NCBI GenBank assembly: GCA_005878485.1
Contig: VBMG01000038.1
Span: forward strand, 1-49,609
Source of the DNA: Methanobacteriota archaeon
GTDB taxonomy: Archaea > Thermoplasmatota > Thermoplasmata > RBG-16-68-12
DNA: 49,609 nt
Direction: 5' to 3'
Made by a program: the position numbers and the translations under genes. How positions within the stretch are numbered: the stretch's first letter is position 1; every line of letters begins with the position of its first letter. The notes under the pieces were generated by a model, which worked only from the letters and a program-made list of their open reading frames with translations, did no database searches and had not been told where the DNA came from. This document shows positions 6,767 to 16,335 of the stretch, one piece after another.

Positions 6767-8234
6767 CGTGGAGGGTCACCGTCAGATCCTTCGCGGCGAC
6801 GGAAGCGTCGAGGGTTGAGGCACGCACGGCGAATGACACGATTGAGGGGGCGGGCCAAGAAACAGGAGCCGTCACATTCAGGTCGAAGACGGCGCCTTGA
6901 GTCGCGTTTAGGCTGAGCTCGGTGGCGTTCGTATCGACCGGGGTTCGGTTGGAGCCGATTGTGTACGCCGTGAAGCGGAACACGAAGCCGCCGGCCTCCA
7001 AGTTAGGCTCGATTGCCGTCACGACGACCTGCTCCCGTGTCGGTCCGGTGTTGTTTAACGCGAAGGTCACCGTGATCGACGTGCCTCGGATGATTGTTGT
7101 GCTGATCTCGGATTCGGCCAGCCCATTCAGATCCCGGAAAACGAGCGCGCGCTCGCTCGAGATCGCGACGAACGGCTGCGGCACGAACGTCAGGACAAGG
7201 ATCGCGACCGCCCCGATCCCGACGAGCTTTCGCGTCACATCGAGTCGCGTGATGTCGTTCAACGGCGGCGGATGGCGGATTCCCAAGACGAAAATCAAGA
7301 AGCCGAAGAGGAACCAGCCCGGATACGAAAACGTGATGCTGAGCCCAAACAGGATCAGGACCGCGGCCCACGACACGTACACCTGGCGGTTTCCGAGGAG
7401 GGCCCGCGCGACGTGCCCTCCATCCAGCTGTCCGGCCGGGAGGAGGTTGATCGCGGTGACGAAGAGCCCGACCCAGCCTGCGAACGCGAGGGGATGCATG
7501 CTGTTCTGCGGGAGCGGGAAGAACAACGAAAGGAAGCTGAACAAGATGGATGGACGGATCGCTTCGCCGGCGACGCCAATCGAAACCCCCGGTGCACCCG
7601 CCGAGAGGGCGAGCCCCGCGAGCGTCACCGGAATGGCGATCGCGAAGCCGACGAGCGGACCAGACACGCCGATGTCGAGGAGCGCCCGCCGATTCGGAAT
7701 CGGGTCCCGCATGCTAATGAACGCCCCAAACGTCCCGAGCGGCGGGAGGGATGGCAGGAAGAATGGCAGAGAAGCCTGGACCTTGTACCGCTTCGCGACG
7801 ACGTAGTGGCCCATCTCGTGGCAGCCAAGAATCGTGAGGAGTGGGAGGCTGAAGAACAGGGTCCCAAGGCCGATCGACTCGGGGGACAGGATTGGTGCTC
7901 CGGAATAATCGGCCCAGTTCCACGCTCCGCCGAAGAACACGGTCGTGAGGATCGTGACGGCGAGCAACCCCAAGTTCACCTCCCGCCTCGCGAATCGAGC
8001 CTTGAGACGGCGCTGAACATGCAGGAGCGTCTCGCCCTTCTCCTGCGTCACGGTCGGGATGTAGTCCCTCGGGACGAGATCCTGGCGGAGGGCCTCGAAG
8101 GGCGCATCGAGTCCGGTCGGCGGCGCGGCCACTTGAAACGTGAGCGCCATCGGCGTCACGACGACTCCGTAGACCGAGAAGTGTTTCGCGATGGCGGCGC
8201 GGATCGACTCGATTTCCGCCTCCGCCGACATCAT
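6756..8234 (-). CDS. Site-2-protease family (M50) membrane metalloprotease with C-terminal extracytoplasmic domain
   Basis: An intramembrane or membrane-associated zinc protease of about 492 residues. After a cytosolic N-terminal domain (about 1-100) come the first membrane helices, then the zinc motif HEMGH in ILGCHEMGHYVVAKRYKV, a loop SLPPLGTFGAFI, and the second conserved region LDIGVSGPLVGF. The third zinc ligand is in NLLPAGQLDGGHVARALLG (N-L-L-P-x-x-x-L-D-G-G). About 120 C-terminal residues after the last helix form a beta-rich domain resembling CARDB/adhesion folds. A TATA box (8254-8265) lies about 26 nt before ATG 8234, favouring this start over ATG 8246. The substrate is unknown. 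Confidence 0.88.
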   Translation of the reverse strand: MMSAEAEIESIRAAIAKHFSVYGVVVTPMALTFQVAAPPTGLDAPFEALRQDLVPRDYIPTVTQEKGETLLHVQRRLKARFARREVNLGLLAVTILTTVFFGGAWNWADYSGAPILSPESIGLGTLFFSLPLLTILGCHEMGHYVVAKRYKVQASLPFFLPSLPPLGTFGAFISMRDPIPNRRALLDIGVSGPLVGFAIAIPVTLAGLALSAGAPGVSIGVAGEAIRPSILFSFLSLFFPLPQNSMHPLAFAGWVGLFVTAINLLPAGQLDGGHVARALLGNRQVYVSWAAVLILFGLSITFSYPGWFLFGFLIFVLGIRHPPPLNDITRLDVTRKLVGIGAVAILVLTFVPQPFVAISSERALVFRDLNGLAESEISTTIIRGTSITVTFALNNTGPTREQVVVTAIEPNLEAGGFVFRFTAYTIGSNRTPVDTNATELSLNATQGAVFDLNVTAPVSWPAPSIVSFAVRASTLDASVAAKDLTVTLHVTP

Positions 8235-8274
8235 TGCGCGAGCCATTCTTCCCGCGTATTAAAAGGTGCGGGGG

Positions 8275-8862
8275 TCAGATAGGGCGGGTGCCCACCAGCC
8301 AGAGGACGACGGCGGTCCCAAGGCCTGCCGCGGCGAATCGGAGCCCCGTCACGACCACGCGCTCGCGCACGAGATTCCCGAGGTACGCGCCGATGACGAA
8401 GAGGATGGTGAGGGCGACGACGATCGCCGCGATCGTCGCGGTGCCCACGTCGAGGAAGAAGAACGGAATCAGCGGAAGGATGGCCGCGAGCAGAGGCGCC
8501 ACTCCATGGACGGCCGCGCTGACGATCGCCGCGAACTGAAACGCCTCCTTGTGTTCCTCACTGAGCCGGGCGAGCAAAGCCCGTTCGATCGTGGTGATGT
8601 CGAGCTTCTTTTCGACCCGCTCCGCCTCGTACGCACCCACGGCGCTGCTGACCGCGAGGGCAACGGCGGCGCCGACGGAGGCCGACAAGATCAAGGGCTT
8701 GTGCGCCTCCGTCGCCCCGGCCCCGACCGCCCCGATGATGATGCCCAGGACCGTCAGGGCGCCGTCAAACGCGCCGATCACGAAATAGCGGCGGACGACC
8801 GGCCCGACGTTCGTGATTTCGTCGTACTCCCGAATACGGCGACGCCAGGCCCGGAAAGCCAT
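8275..8862 (-). CDS. VIT1/CCC1-family metal transporter-like membrane protein
   Basis: A 195-residue integral membrane protein with about five hydrophobic helices. The first helix carries the family mark FVIGAFDGALTVLGIIIGAV (F-D-G-x-x-T), and the second region VSSAVGAYEAERVE resembles the CCC1/VIT1 pattern where a short acidic helix leaves the membrane. Family members export Fe2+ or Mn2+. The connecting segment (LDITTIERALLARLSEEHKE) is shorter than the cytosolic metal-binding domain of plant VIT1. ATG 8862 overlaps nothing but lies 1 nt from the alaS stop, so the two are probably co-transcribed. Confidence 0.78.
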   Translation of the reverse strand: MAFRAWRRRIREYDEITNVGPVVRRYFVIGAFDGALTVLGIIIGAVGAGATEAHKPLILSASVGAAVALAVSSAVGAYEAERVEKKLDITTIERALLARLSEEHKEAFQFAAIVSAAVHGVAPLLAAILPLIPFFFLDVGTATIAAIVVALTILFVIGAYLGNLVRERVVVTGLRFAAAGLGTAVVLWLVGTRPI

Positions 8863-8863
8863 G

Positions 8864-11569
8864 TCATCCGCTCTCGATCCCGAGCTTTTCGCGGATGAGT
8901 TCCTCGAGTTTGGAGGCGGCGGCCCGCGCCATCTCCAGGTTCGGAAAACTGGCCTCCGCGAAATCCGGCTTTCCGCCGCCTTTCCCGCGGAACTGAGGCG
9001 CAACGGCCCGCACGAGTTCCGCCGCGTCGATTGGGACCTGCGTCCCTCGCGTGAGCACGAGTTTCACGTCGCTCGGTGCGGCGGCCCAGTAGATGCCGGT
9101 CGCCCGCGACTCCGAGGCGGTCGCCTTTGACATCGACATCATGAATCGCACGCCTTGCGGCACTTCCCCTTTCGGAATCGGCCAATTGCCCTTCGCGGAT
9201 TCGATCTTCTGGCGGGCGTTCGCCGTTGCCTGCTCGTCGGTCGCGCGTTCGGAGAGCTTTCGGAGCTCCTTCCACTCCGACACGATCCGTTCCGTCGTCG
9301 GCACGAGTTGGTCCGCGGGGACCCCGAGGATGTCCGAGGCGCGGCGCACCTCTTCGGACTGCTTCCGCACCGCGTCGAACGCGGGTTTGCCCGCGGCGTA
9401 CTCGAGGCGCACGACGCCATCCTGGATCCGCGTGGACCGGAGGATCTTGATCAGGGCGACATCGCTCGTCCGAGCGACGTGGGTGCCGCCGCACGCCTCC
9501 GCGTCCCATTTCGCGATCTCCACGACACGCAGTTCGCCGCCCGGGACGGAGCCACCTTGGTAGAGCCGGAATCCGAACTTCCGTTCCGCCAGGTCGCGGG
9601 GCAGGACCTTCGCACGGACCTGCCGAGCCGCGAGGACCTGGTCGTTCGCGAGTTCCTCGATCTTGTTGAGCTCCGCGTCGGTCAGGGCGTCGTAGTGCGT
9701 GATATCGAGCCGCGCGACGTCGGCCGCCTTGTGCGCCCCGGCTTGCCACACATGATTCCCCAGGGCTTTCCGCGCCGCCCCGAGGACGATGTGGGTCGCG
9801 GTGTGATTCCGCATCAGTGCTTCTCGGCGAGGGGCGTCGATCGTGCAGGCGACCCGCTTACCTCGCAGCCGGCCCGCGTCGCCGCGGACGAAATGCAGGA
9901 CGGTCGGCCCGACCCGCTGTACGTCGTACACCTCGAACTCGTCCAGGGTTCCGTGATCCGCCTCCTGGCCGCCGCCTTCCGGGTAGAAAAACGTCTGGTC
10001 CAGCGCGACGGCCTCACCTTCCACCGCGAGGACTTTCGCGCGGAACGTGCGCCGCCGGCGGTCCTCGTACACTCGGAGTTTCGTCGGCGGGAGATCCTTC
10101 GAGATCTCGATTCGTTTCGCCGGTTCCGTCGCCGGCCGTTCGTGTCGCGCCGCGACCCGCGCGTAGAAATCGTCGGGCACCGCGATGGGAAGGTCCGTGA
10201 ACTCCTGCACGACGTCGGGGTTCAAGCCGTGGCTGTCGTACAGCTGCAACAGCGTCTCGACGTCGAACCCCTTCCCGGTGGCGGTCAGGTCTTCTGCGAT
10301 CTTTGCGACAGTCGCCCGGCCCTTTTCGAGTGTTTCCTTGTACCGGGCCTCCTCGACCTTCAGGAGCTTCACGATGTCGCCCTTGTTGAAGAAGAACTCC
10401 GGGTAGTCCTCCCGCATCTGGTCGATCATGAACGAGACCGTGTCGACGAGGCTGTACGTGATGTTGAGGTCCTTCAGCGCTCGGAGCCCGCGGCGAATCA
10501 GGAGGCGGGCGAAGTATCCCTCGCGGCTGTTCGACGGGACGACGCCGTCGCCCAAGACGAAAATCAGAGCGCGGGCGTGGTCGCATAGCGTGTAGAGCTT
10601 CTCGAGGGGCGTGACTTGCGCGATCAGTTCATCGACGGACATGCCGACGCGGGCGGCGGTCTGCTCCCGGATCGCGCGGATGTCACCGAGGCTTTCGATC
10701 TTCAACAGTGCCGCGACCTTCGAGTATTCTCGCAAGATACGGTCGTCCACCCGTTTCGCGCCCGTGGCCCGCTTCAGGTACGCGAGGGCCTCGCCGAAGA
10801 CGGCCTCGTACGCGGAGGTCGTCGCCTGGGAGAGCCACGTGAGCCGCTCAAGCCCGTATCCCGTGTCCACGACCTGCGTATCCATCGGGACGCGGTGGCC
10901 GTTCACCTCGCGATTTACCATGAAGACGAGGGTCGCCGCTTCCGCTCCACCGAAGACCACCTCGAAGCACGGTCCGCTGTTTCCTCCGCCCTGCCACCAC
11001 GACTCCTTGTATCGCGGGAGCGCTGGATCGACGCCGAGCCGTTCCGTCAGGAACAGGTGGCACAGCTCGACGGTTCGATCCTTGAAGTACAGAAACTTCT
11101 TCGGGAAGTTGAACGCGTGATGGGCCATCATCTCGAACATCGTGAAGTGCTGGCCCGTCTTCCCCACGTTATCGAGGTCCGTGAACCGGACGCACGGCTG
11201 GCTGATCGCGAGCGGGTTCGCCGGCGGGCTCGCCTCGCCGCTGATCACCCACGGCTGGAACGGGTACACACTCGCCTGGACGAAGAAGACGTCGTCCCGC
11301 CACCGAGCGACGATTGGATAGCGCTTCACGCGGACGTGGCCGTTCTGCTCGAGGAACGAGAGGAAGTCCTCGCGCATTGAGCGATAGGTGAGTTTCTTCT
11401 TGAACGGAGAGGCGCCGATGAAGTCGTATTCCTGGCACGGGGCCTCGCCGCACGTCTCGTGATGTCCAAGAGACCAGAACGGCGTGCTGCACTTCGGACA
11501 CGTCTGGCGGGTGAACCCTTGCTTCCGGAACAGCTCGACTTCATACTCGCTCTCCGGCATTTTCGGCAT
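8864..11569 (-). CDS. alaS: Alanyl-tRNA synthetase, archaeal type
   Basis: The 901-residue enzyme charges tRNA-Ala. It has the archaeal N-terminal zinc-binding extension (CPKC...CGEAPC, about 22-43), the class II catalytic core (SFLEQNGHVRVKRYPIVARW, NSGPCFEVVF), the tRNA-recognition middle part, and the C-terminal editing domain with HTATHIVLGAARK and the CGGTHV zinc motif. A C-terminal helical domain closes the protein. The sequence MPKMPESEYEVELFRKQGF is a typical archaeal start, and a TATA box lies about 21 nt upstream. The downstream gene is a membrane transporter 1 nt away. Confidence 0.97.
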   Translation of the reverse strand: MPKMPESEYEVELFRKQGFTRQTCPKCSTPFWSLGHHETCGEAPCQEYDFIGASPFKKKLTYRSMREDFLSFLEQNGHVRVKRYPIVARWRDDVFFVQASVYPFQPWVISGEASPPANPLAISQPCVRFTDLDNVGKTGQHFTMFEMMAHHAFNFPKKFLYFKDRTVELCHLFLTERLGVDPALPRYKESWWQGGGNSGPCFEVVFGGAEAATLVFMVNREVNGHRVPMDTQVVDTGYGLERLTWLSQATTSAYEAVFGEALAYLKRATGAKRVDDRILREYSKVAALLKIESLGDIRAIREQTAARVGMSVDELIAQVTPLEKLYTLCDHARALIFVLGDGVVPSNSREGYFARLLIRRGLRALKDLNITYSLVDTVSFMIDQMREDYPEFFFNKGDIVKLLKVEEARYKETLEKGRATVAKIAEDLTATGKGFDVETLLQLYDSHGLNPDVVQEFTDLPIAVPDDFYARVAARHERPATEPAKRIEISKDLPPTKLRVYEDRRRRTFRAKVLAVEGEAVALDQTFFYPEGGGQEADHGTLDEFEVYDVQRVGPTVLHFVRGDAGRLRGKRVACTIDAPRREALMRNHTATHIVLGAARKALGNHVWQAGAHKAADVARLDITHYDALTDAELNKIEELANDQVLAARQVRAKVLPRDLAERKFGFRLYQGGSVPGGELRVVEIAKWDAEACGGTHVARTSDVALIKILRSTRIQDGVVRLEYAAGKPAFDAVRKQSEEVRRASDILGVPADQLVPTTERIVSEWKELRKLSERATDEQATANARQKIESAKGNWPIPKGEVPQGVRFMMSMSKATASESRATGIYWAAAPSDVKLVLTRGTQVPIDAAELVRAVAPQFRGKGGGKPDFAEASFPNLEMARAAASKLEELIREKLGIESG

Positions 11570-11585
11570 CCGAACGAGCCGCGGG

Positions 11586-11594
11586 CCTTAAAGG
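11586..11594 (-). promoter_or_regulatory. TATA box of alaS
   Basis: The minus strand reads CCTTTAAGG, centred about 21 nt before ATG 11569. Little leader is possible. Confidence 0.55.
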
Positions 11595-11634
11595 TTCTCG
11601 GGACGCGACGTTCGTTTCGCCGTGTGACCGTCGT

Positions 11635-12777
11635 CTATCCCTGCAAAAGTTCCTTCGCGATGACGATTCGCTGAATTTCGCTCGTGCCTTCGCCGATCTC
11701 GGTCAGCTTCGCATCCCGCAGCATCCGTTCGACGGGGTAGTCCGAGATGTATCCGTAACCGCCGTGGATTTGCACGGCCTTGTTCGTGACGAAGGACGAC
11801 ATCTCGCTCGCGTACAGCTTCCCCATCGCAGCCTCTTTCTTGAACGGCTGACCGCGGTCCTTGAGCCAGGCGGCGCGGTGGACGAGCGTGCGGGCTGCAT
11901 CAATCCGGGTGGCCATGTCCGCGAGCATGAATTGGATCGCTTGGTGCTCCGCGATCGGCTTCGAAAACTGGATTCGTTCCTTCGCGTATTTGACGGCCTC
12001 CTCGAACGCGCCCTGCGCAATTCCCACGGCCATGGCACCGATGCCGATTCGGCCTCCATCCAATATCTTCAACGCGTTCACGAAGCCTTCATTCTCCTTG
12101 CCAAGGAGCGCGCCCTTCGGAACCCGGCAATCGGACAGGATCACCTGAGACGTAGCGCTCCCTCGGACGCCGAGTTTGTCCTCCACCCGACCGATCGACA
12201 GTCCCCGGTTCCCGCGTTCAACGATGAACGCGCTGATGCCTCGGTTCCCCTTCGCGGGCTCTGAGATCGCATGGATGACGAAGGTTCCCGCGACGGGGGC
12301 GTTTGTGCAAAAGGTCTTCGTGCCGTTGAGAATCCAGCCGTCCTTCACCTGCTTCGCGGTCGTCTGCATCGCGGCCGCGTCCGACCCGCTCGTTGGCTCG
12401 GTCAAGGCCCACGCGCCAATCTTCCGCCCGCTCGCGAGGTCCGGAATGTACGTCCGCCGCTGATCTTCGTTCCCCGCGAGCCAGATGTTCCCGGTGCACA
12501 GGGAGTTGTGGGCCGCCATGATGAGCGCATGCGAGCCGCAGACGCGAGCAACCTCCTCGATTGCGACCACAAGGGCCACCGCGTCGAGACCGGCACCTTC
12601 GTACTCCTCCGGAATCGCCATGCCCAGGAAGCCGAGCCCCGCCATCTTCGCGATGGTCGCTTTCGGAAACTCACCGGTCTTGTCGACGTGGGCCGCGACC
12701 GGCCGGATTTCCTTCTCCGCGAAGTCCCGCGCGGTCTGACGAATCATCTCGTGTTCGGGAGACAGGTCGAACTCCAT
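11635..12777 (-). CDS. Acyl-CoA dehydrogenase (short/branched chain type)
   Basis: A 380-residue FAD enzyme that oxidises acyl-CoA to the 2,3-enoyl-CoA. It has the helical N-terminal domain ([20 protein letters not shown]), the central beta domain with [14 protein letters not shown] (flavin contact), a C-terminal helical domain with [20 protein letters not shown], and the catalytic glutamate in [10 protein letters not shown] near the C-terminus. The Tyr that usually precedes this Glu is Gly, but the Glu is kept. Length is standard. It follows the exonuclease gene on the same strand and, with the thiolase/mutase block at 13.5-20.6 kb, points to acyl-CoA degradation. Confidence 0.93.
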   Translation of the reverse strand: MEFDLSPEHEMIRQTARDFAEKEIRPVAAHVDKTGEFPKATIAKMAGLGFLGMAIPEEYEGAGLDAVALVVAIEEVARVCGSHALIMAAHNSLCTGNIWLAGNEDQRRTYIPDLASGRKIGAWALTEPTSGSDAAAMQTTAKQVKDGWILNGTKTFCTNAPVAGTFVIHAISEPAKGNRGISAFIVERGNRGLSIGRVEDKLGVRGSATSQVILSDCRVPKGALLGKENEGFVNALKILDGGRIGIGAMAVGIAQGAFEEAVKYAKERIQFSKPIAEHQAIQFMLADMATRIDAARTLVHRAAWLKDRGQPFKKEAAMGKLYASEMSSFVTNKAVQIHGGYGYISDYPVERMLRDAKLTEIGEGTSEIQRIVIAKELLQG

Positions 12778-12812
12778 CGATTCGCCTTGGGCCTGGAAAG
12801 GCGGGATGGCTC

Positions 12813-13442
12813 TTAGGGCTTCGCCCCGACGGGCTCGGGAGTTCTCCGCCGTCGATCTCCCAGGGCGGCGAGGACCTCGCGGCTCTCTTTCAACACGTCA
12901 ACGAGCGCATCCCGCTCTCGGGTGACGTACTCGATGATGTCCGCGTACCTTCCTTCGCGGTACATCTTCGGCACCCGCGCGCCGCTCTCTTTGTCCGCGA
13001 ACCTCCCGAGACTCGAACCTTCGAACGCCCCGCGGTTCAGCAACACAAGGATCGGCGCGAGGTCCAAGTACGGCTTCGTGAACCAGTAGTACTTCAGCTT
13101 CGCCATGTCCCAATCGACGAGCTTCCACTTCGTCGCGCGCTCGATGAGGAACGTCACATCGAACCGCAGGCGATTCCCGATGGGGACGAAGTCCCACGTC
13201 GGCTCGAGAATCCCCTTCTCCAGGACCATCTGAATGAGCTGCTTCTCCCCCCACTCCCACTCCGCGATGACCTGGAACGTACCCATCGGCACGAGGTCGT
13301 CCGTAAAGGTCTGATACTGGGCGGTCACGATCCGGTCTTGTTGTGGGTCGTCCCCGGTCGTCTCCAGGTCGAAGTAGTAAAGGGGCAGGAAGACCCCGTC
13401 CGTCTCAACAAACGGCCGGAGGGAGCTTAAGCCCTTGCGCAC
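12813..13442 (-). CDS. DnaQ/PolB-like 3'-5' exonuclease domain protein (RNase H fold)
   Basis: About 209 residues. The first exonuclease motif is [19 protein letters not shown] (D-x-E), and the second is [12 protein letters not shown] (N-x(3)-FD), as in PolB-type proofreading domains. The third motif region, [14 protein letters not shown], has Glu at the Y-x-x-x-D position, with another Asp two residues on. The C-terminus is basic. The start is uncertain: GTG 13442 is chosen because the upstream frame runs into the divergent thiolase promoter; the conserved region begins only about 20 residues downstream. It is likely to act in DNA repair or RNA processing. Confidence 0.7.
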   Translation of the reverse strand: MRKGLSSLRPFVETDGVFLPLYYFDLETTGDDPQQDRIVTAQYQTFTDDLVPMGTFQVIAEWEWGEKQLIQMVLEKGILEPTWDFVPIGNRLRFDVTFLIERATKWKLVDWDMAKLKYYWFTKPYLDLAPILVLLNRGAFEGSSLGRFADKESGARVPKMYREGRYADIIEYVTRERDALVDVLKESREVLAALGDRRRRTPEPVGAKP

Positions 13443-13505
13443 GCGACAGTCTTTTGAGGATTCCCGGTCTTCCCCGCGTGGGCCGCGACCCGCGGAAGGG
13501 AGGAC

Positions 13506-14657
13506 GTGCGCGTCGGAATCATCGGGATTGGGATGACGGCGTTCCGTCCCGCGACGCCGGAATACAACTGGAAGGAACTCATGTTCGAAGCCGCGTCCCG
13601 CGCGTACGCGGACGCCGGCGTCGATCCGCGGTCCGACGTAGACTCGTTCCTCACCTGCGCGGAAGACTACTACGAAGGATTCGGGATATTCGACGAATTT
13701 GTCCCGGACCAGCTCGGGGCGGCGCTTCGCCCCACGTGCACCGTGTCCGGGGACGGCCTTCAGGGCCTCGCGAACGCGTTCATGCAAATCGAGACGGGGC
13801 TCGTCGACGTCGCGGTCGTCGAGGCCCACAGCAAAGCGTCGGACATCGTCACCCTCGAAGGCGTCATCGAACACGCTCTGGACCCAGTTTGGAACAAGCC
13901 GTTGGGTGCCCACCCGTTCGTCATCGCGGGGCTCGAAGCGGACGCCTACCTTCGCGCGACGAAGACGCCTCGGAAGGCGCTCGCAGCCGTGGTCCAGAAG
14001 AACCGCCGGAACGCCCTAAAGAATCCTCTCGCGGCGTACGCCGCCAAACTTGAGATGGACGAAGTGTTGAGTTCGGAAGAACGGTTCGCGCCGCTCCGGT
14101 CGCTCGACATCGCGAACCCGGCGGACGGATGCGTCGTCCTCGTGTTGGGCTCGGAGACGGCCGCGACGAAACTCCACGCGAACCCGGTCTGGATTCGCGG
14201 GGTCGGATGGGCCAGCGACTCGCCCAGCCTCGAGACGCGCGACTGGGCCGGCGGGGAGTACGCCCGCCTCGCGGCCGCGATGGCGTATCGGCTTGCCAAG
14301 ATCCGGCGGCCCTCGACGGAAATCGACCTCGCGGAGGTCGACGATCGGTTTTCCTTCAAGGAGCTCCTGCATCTGGAAGCGATCGGGCTCGCGAAGAAAG
14401 GCGAAGCCGGGAAGCGGGCTCTGCGCGGCGACTATGGGGCGGACGGATCCCTGCCGGTGAACGTGTCCGGCGGATCCCTCGGATGCGGGAACGTGTTCGA
14501 GGCGACCGGGTTGCACCGCGCCGCCGAGGTGGCGCTCCAATTGCGAGGCGACGCAGGGATCCATCAGGTCGACGGGGTCCAGGTGGGCGTCGCCCAATCC
14601 TGGCGGTTCGTCCCCAGCGCAACGGGCGCCGTCGCGGTCCTGGGGGTGGGTCGCTGA
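13506..14657 (+). CDS. Thiolase-fold subunit A (SCP2-type), with nucleophilic Cys
   Basis: A 383-residue thiolase-superfamily protein of the SCP-x/archaeal acetoacetyl-CoA thiolase group. It begins with the first strand VGIIGIGMTAF and carries the nucleophile motif in RPTCTVSGDGLQG (C78). The C-terminal motif is VNVSGGSLGCGNVFEATG, with Asn where many thiolases have the GHP histidine. A GGGAGG Shine-Dalgarno sequence precedes GTG 13506. It is the first gene of a four-gene run with 4-bp overlaps (thiolase A, thiolase B, DUF35, DUF35), so the products probably assemble. The reaction could be thiolysis, Claisen condensation, or a retro-aldol cleavage as in actinobacterial Ltp2-DUF35. Confidence 0.87.
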   Translation: MRVGIIGIGMTAFRPATPEYNWKELMFEAASRAYADAGVDPRSDVDSFLTCAEDYYEGFGIFDEFVPDQLGAALRPTCTVSGDGLQGLANAFMQIETGLVDVAVVEAHSKASDIVTLEGVIEHALDPVWNKPLGAHPFVIAGLEADAYLRATKTPRKALAAVVQKNRRNALKNPLAAYAAKLEMDEVLSSEERFAPLRSLDIANPADGCVVLVLGSETAATKLHANPVWIRGVGWASDSPSLETRDWAGGEYARLAAAMAYRLAKIRRPSTEIDLAEVDDRFSFKELLHLEAIGLAKKGEAGKRALRGDYGADGSLPVNVSGGSLGCGNVFEATGLHRAAEVALQLRGDAGIHQVDGVQVGVAQSWRFVPSATGAVAVLGVGR

Positions 14658-15817
14658 GGAAGGTCGGCGTCGTCGGGGCCGGCATGACGCTTTTCCGTCG
14701 CCGCCTCCAAGAGACCGGCAAAGAGATGTGCTTCGAGGCCACGAAGATGGCGCTCGATTCCGCCGGGCTGACGCGGGCGGACGTCGACACGGTTGTCTGC
14801 GGCACGGCCCCGGACGCCTTCGATGGCGTCGCGATGAAGGGCGAGTACCTCCTCGACGGGTGCGGCGGCTACCGCAAGCCGTACACCCGCGTCTTCACGG
14901 GAGGCGGGACGGGCGTCTTCAGCACGATCGCGGGGTGGTGGCACGTCGCGTCCGGGCTCGCGGACGTCGCGCTCGTCGTCAACGAAGAGAAGATGTCCTC
15001 CTGCCAGCCCCACCCGCAATCCGTGTTCGCCCACATTTGGGACCCGATCCTTGATCGGCCCCTCAAGCCGAATCTCGTCTGGATCTTCGCGATGGAGATG
15101 AATCGGTACATGACCGTCTACGGCGTGAAAAAGGAGGACATCGCGCGCGTCGCGGTCAAGAACAAACGGAACGCGGTCGGCCATCCGTGCGCACAGCTCG
15201 CCGACCCGAACATCACGGTCGATGACGTCCTGAACAGCGAGGTGATGGCGTGGCCCGTGCAGCGGCTCGACATCAGCCCGCCCAGCGACGGGGCGTCCGC
15301 CGTGGTCCTCGCATCGGAGGATTTCATCCGGAAGCGGCGCATCAAAGACCGCGCATGGATCTCGGGCGTCGGGTGGTGCATCGATTCGACGATGTGGACG
15401 GACCGCGACCTCGTGTTCCCGGAGTACGTGGCCCGCGCCGCGAAGATGGCGTACAAGATGGCGAAGATCGACGAGCCACGCCGGCAGATCGACTTCGCGG
15501 AGCCGTACGATCCGTTCGACTACAAGGAATTGCACCACCTCGAAGGGTTGCTCCTCGCGGACAAGGGAGAGGCGCCCACGCTGACCCGCGAGGGGGTCAC
15601 GGAGCGGGACGGGAAAATGCCGGTGTGCCCGTCCGGCGGCCTTTTGGGAGTCGGCAACCCGATCGCCGCGACGATGGGGATGAAGATCGGCGAGCTCTTC
15701 TGGCAGCTCACCGGCCAGGCGGGCGAACGGCAGATCCCACGTGAGGTGCATACGGGCGTGTCCCAGGCTTGGGGCGACCTGATGCAGTACGGGAGCGTCG
15801 TGGTGATGCGCGCATGA
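14654..15817 (+). CDS. Thiolase-fold subunit B, nucleophile Cys replaced
   Basis: A 387-residue paralogue of the preceding gene: VGVVGAGMTLF first strand, SGLADVALVV core strand and PSGGLLGVGNPIAATMG C-terminal motif. At the place of subunit A's C78 it has Arg (YTRVFTGGGTG), so it should not form the acyl-enzyme itself. The equivalent C-terminal motif has Cys (VCPSGG) where subunit A has Asn. It therefore looks like the structural or regulatory half of a heteromer. The start is unusual: the best candidate is CTG 14654, overlapping the upstream stop as CTGA; the first ATG (14684) would remove the first beta strand. It overlaps the next gene by 4 bp (ATGA). Confidence 0.83.
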   Translation: MRKVGVVGAGMTLFRRRLQETGKEMCFEATKMALDSAGLTRADVDTVVCGTAPDAFDGVAMKGEYLLDGCGGYRKPYTRVFTGGGTGVFSTIAGWWHVASGLADVALVVNEEKMSSCQPHPQSVFAHIWDPILDRPLKPNLVWIFAMEMNRYMTVYGVKKEDIARVAVKNKRNAVGHPCAQLADPNITVDDVLNSEVMAWPVQRLDISPPSDGASAVVLASEDFIRKRRIKDRAWISGVGWCIDSTMWTDRDLVFPEYVARAAKMAYKMAKIDEPRRQIDFAEPYDPFDYKELHHLEGLLLADKGEAPTLTREGVTERDGKMPVCPSGGLLGVGNPIAATMGMKIGELFWQLTGQAGERQIPREVHTGVSQAWGDLMQYGSVVVMRA

Positions 15818-16335
15818 CCGCTCGGATCTCGCGATGGCCCGGGATCGAGCTCACCGCGGCGGACCTCCACGAAGGCAAGGTGACCCAGACCCGATTCCGC
15901 CCCGACGCGAAGTACGCGTGGTCCGCCGGCGAGGCGATGTCGCGGTTCCTCGAGGAACTGCAGAACGGCCGCCTCATTGCGCGCACGTGCCGAAAGTGTG
16001 CCCGGGTCCTGTTCCCGCCGCGCATGTTCTGCGAGGAGTGTTTCCGGCCGACGGACGCCTGGACGTACATTCGGGACACCGGGACGATCGAGACGTTCTC
16101 GATTTCCTATCTCGACACGGACGCCCGGCGGATTCCGGAGCCCATCCTGGTCGGCGTCGTGAGCCTCGACGGGGCGTCGCCGAAGATGGGCATGATGCAC
16201 TATTTCGGCGGGATGACGAAGGACGAGATTCGGATCGGCATGCGCGTGAAGGCCGTGTGGAAGCCGAAGGAGGAACGCCGGGGGAGCGTCCTCGACATCC
16301 TCGGCTTCCGGCCGCTAGGGGAGGGCGAGTCGTGA
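15814..16335 (+). CDS. DUF35 zinc-ribbon/OB-fold acyl-CoA-binding protein 1
   Basis: A 173-residue DUF35 protein. After an N-terminal helical part there is a rubredoxin-like zinc ribbon CRKCARVLFPPRMFCEEC (two C-x2-C pairs 11 residues apart) and then an OB-fold. In archaea DUF35 proteins bridge acetoacetyl-CoA thiolase and HMG-CoA synthase and bind the shared CoA; in bacteria they pair with SCP2-type thiolases such as Ltp2 or BbsB. ATG 15814 overlaps the thiolase B stop and the 3' end overlaps the next DUF35 gene. Confidence 0.88.
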   Translation: MTARISRWPGIELTAADLHEGKVTQTRFRPDAKYAWSAGEAMSRFLEELQNGRLIARTCRKCARVLFPPRMFCEECFRPTDAWTYIRDTGTIETFSISYLDTDARRIPEPILVGVVSLDGASPKMGMMHYFGGMTKDEIRIGMRVKAVWKPKEERRGSVLDILGFRPLGEGES

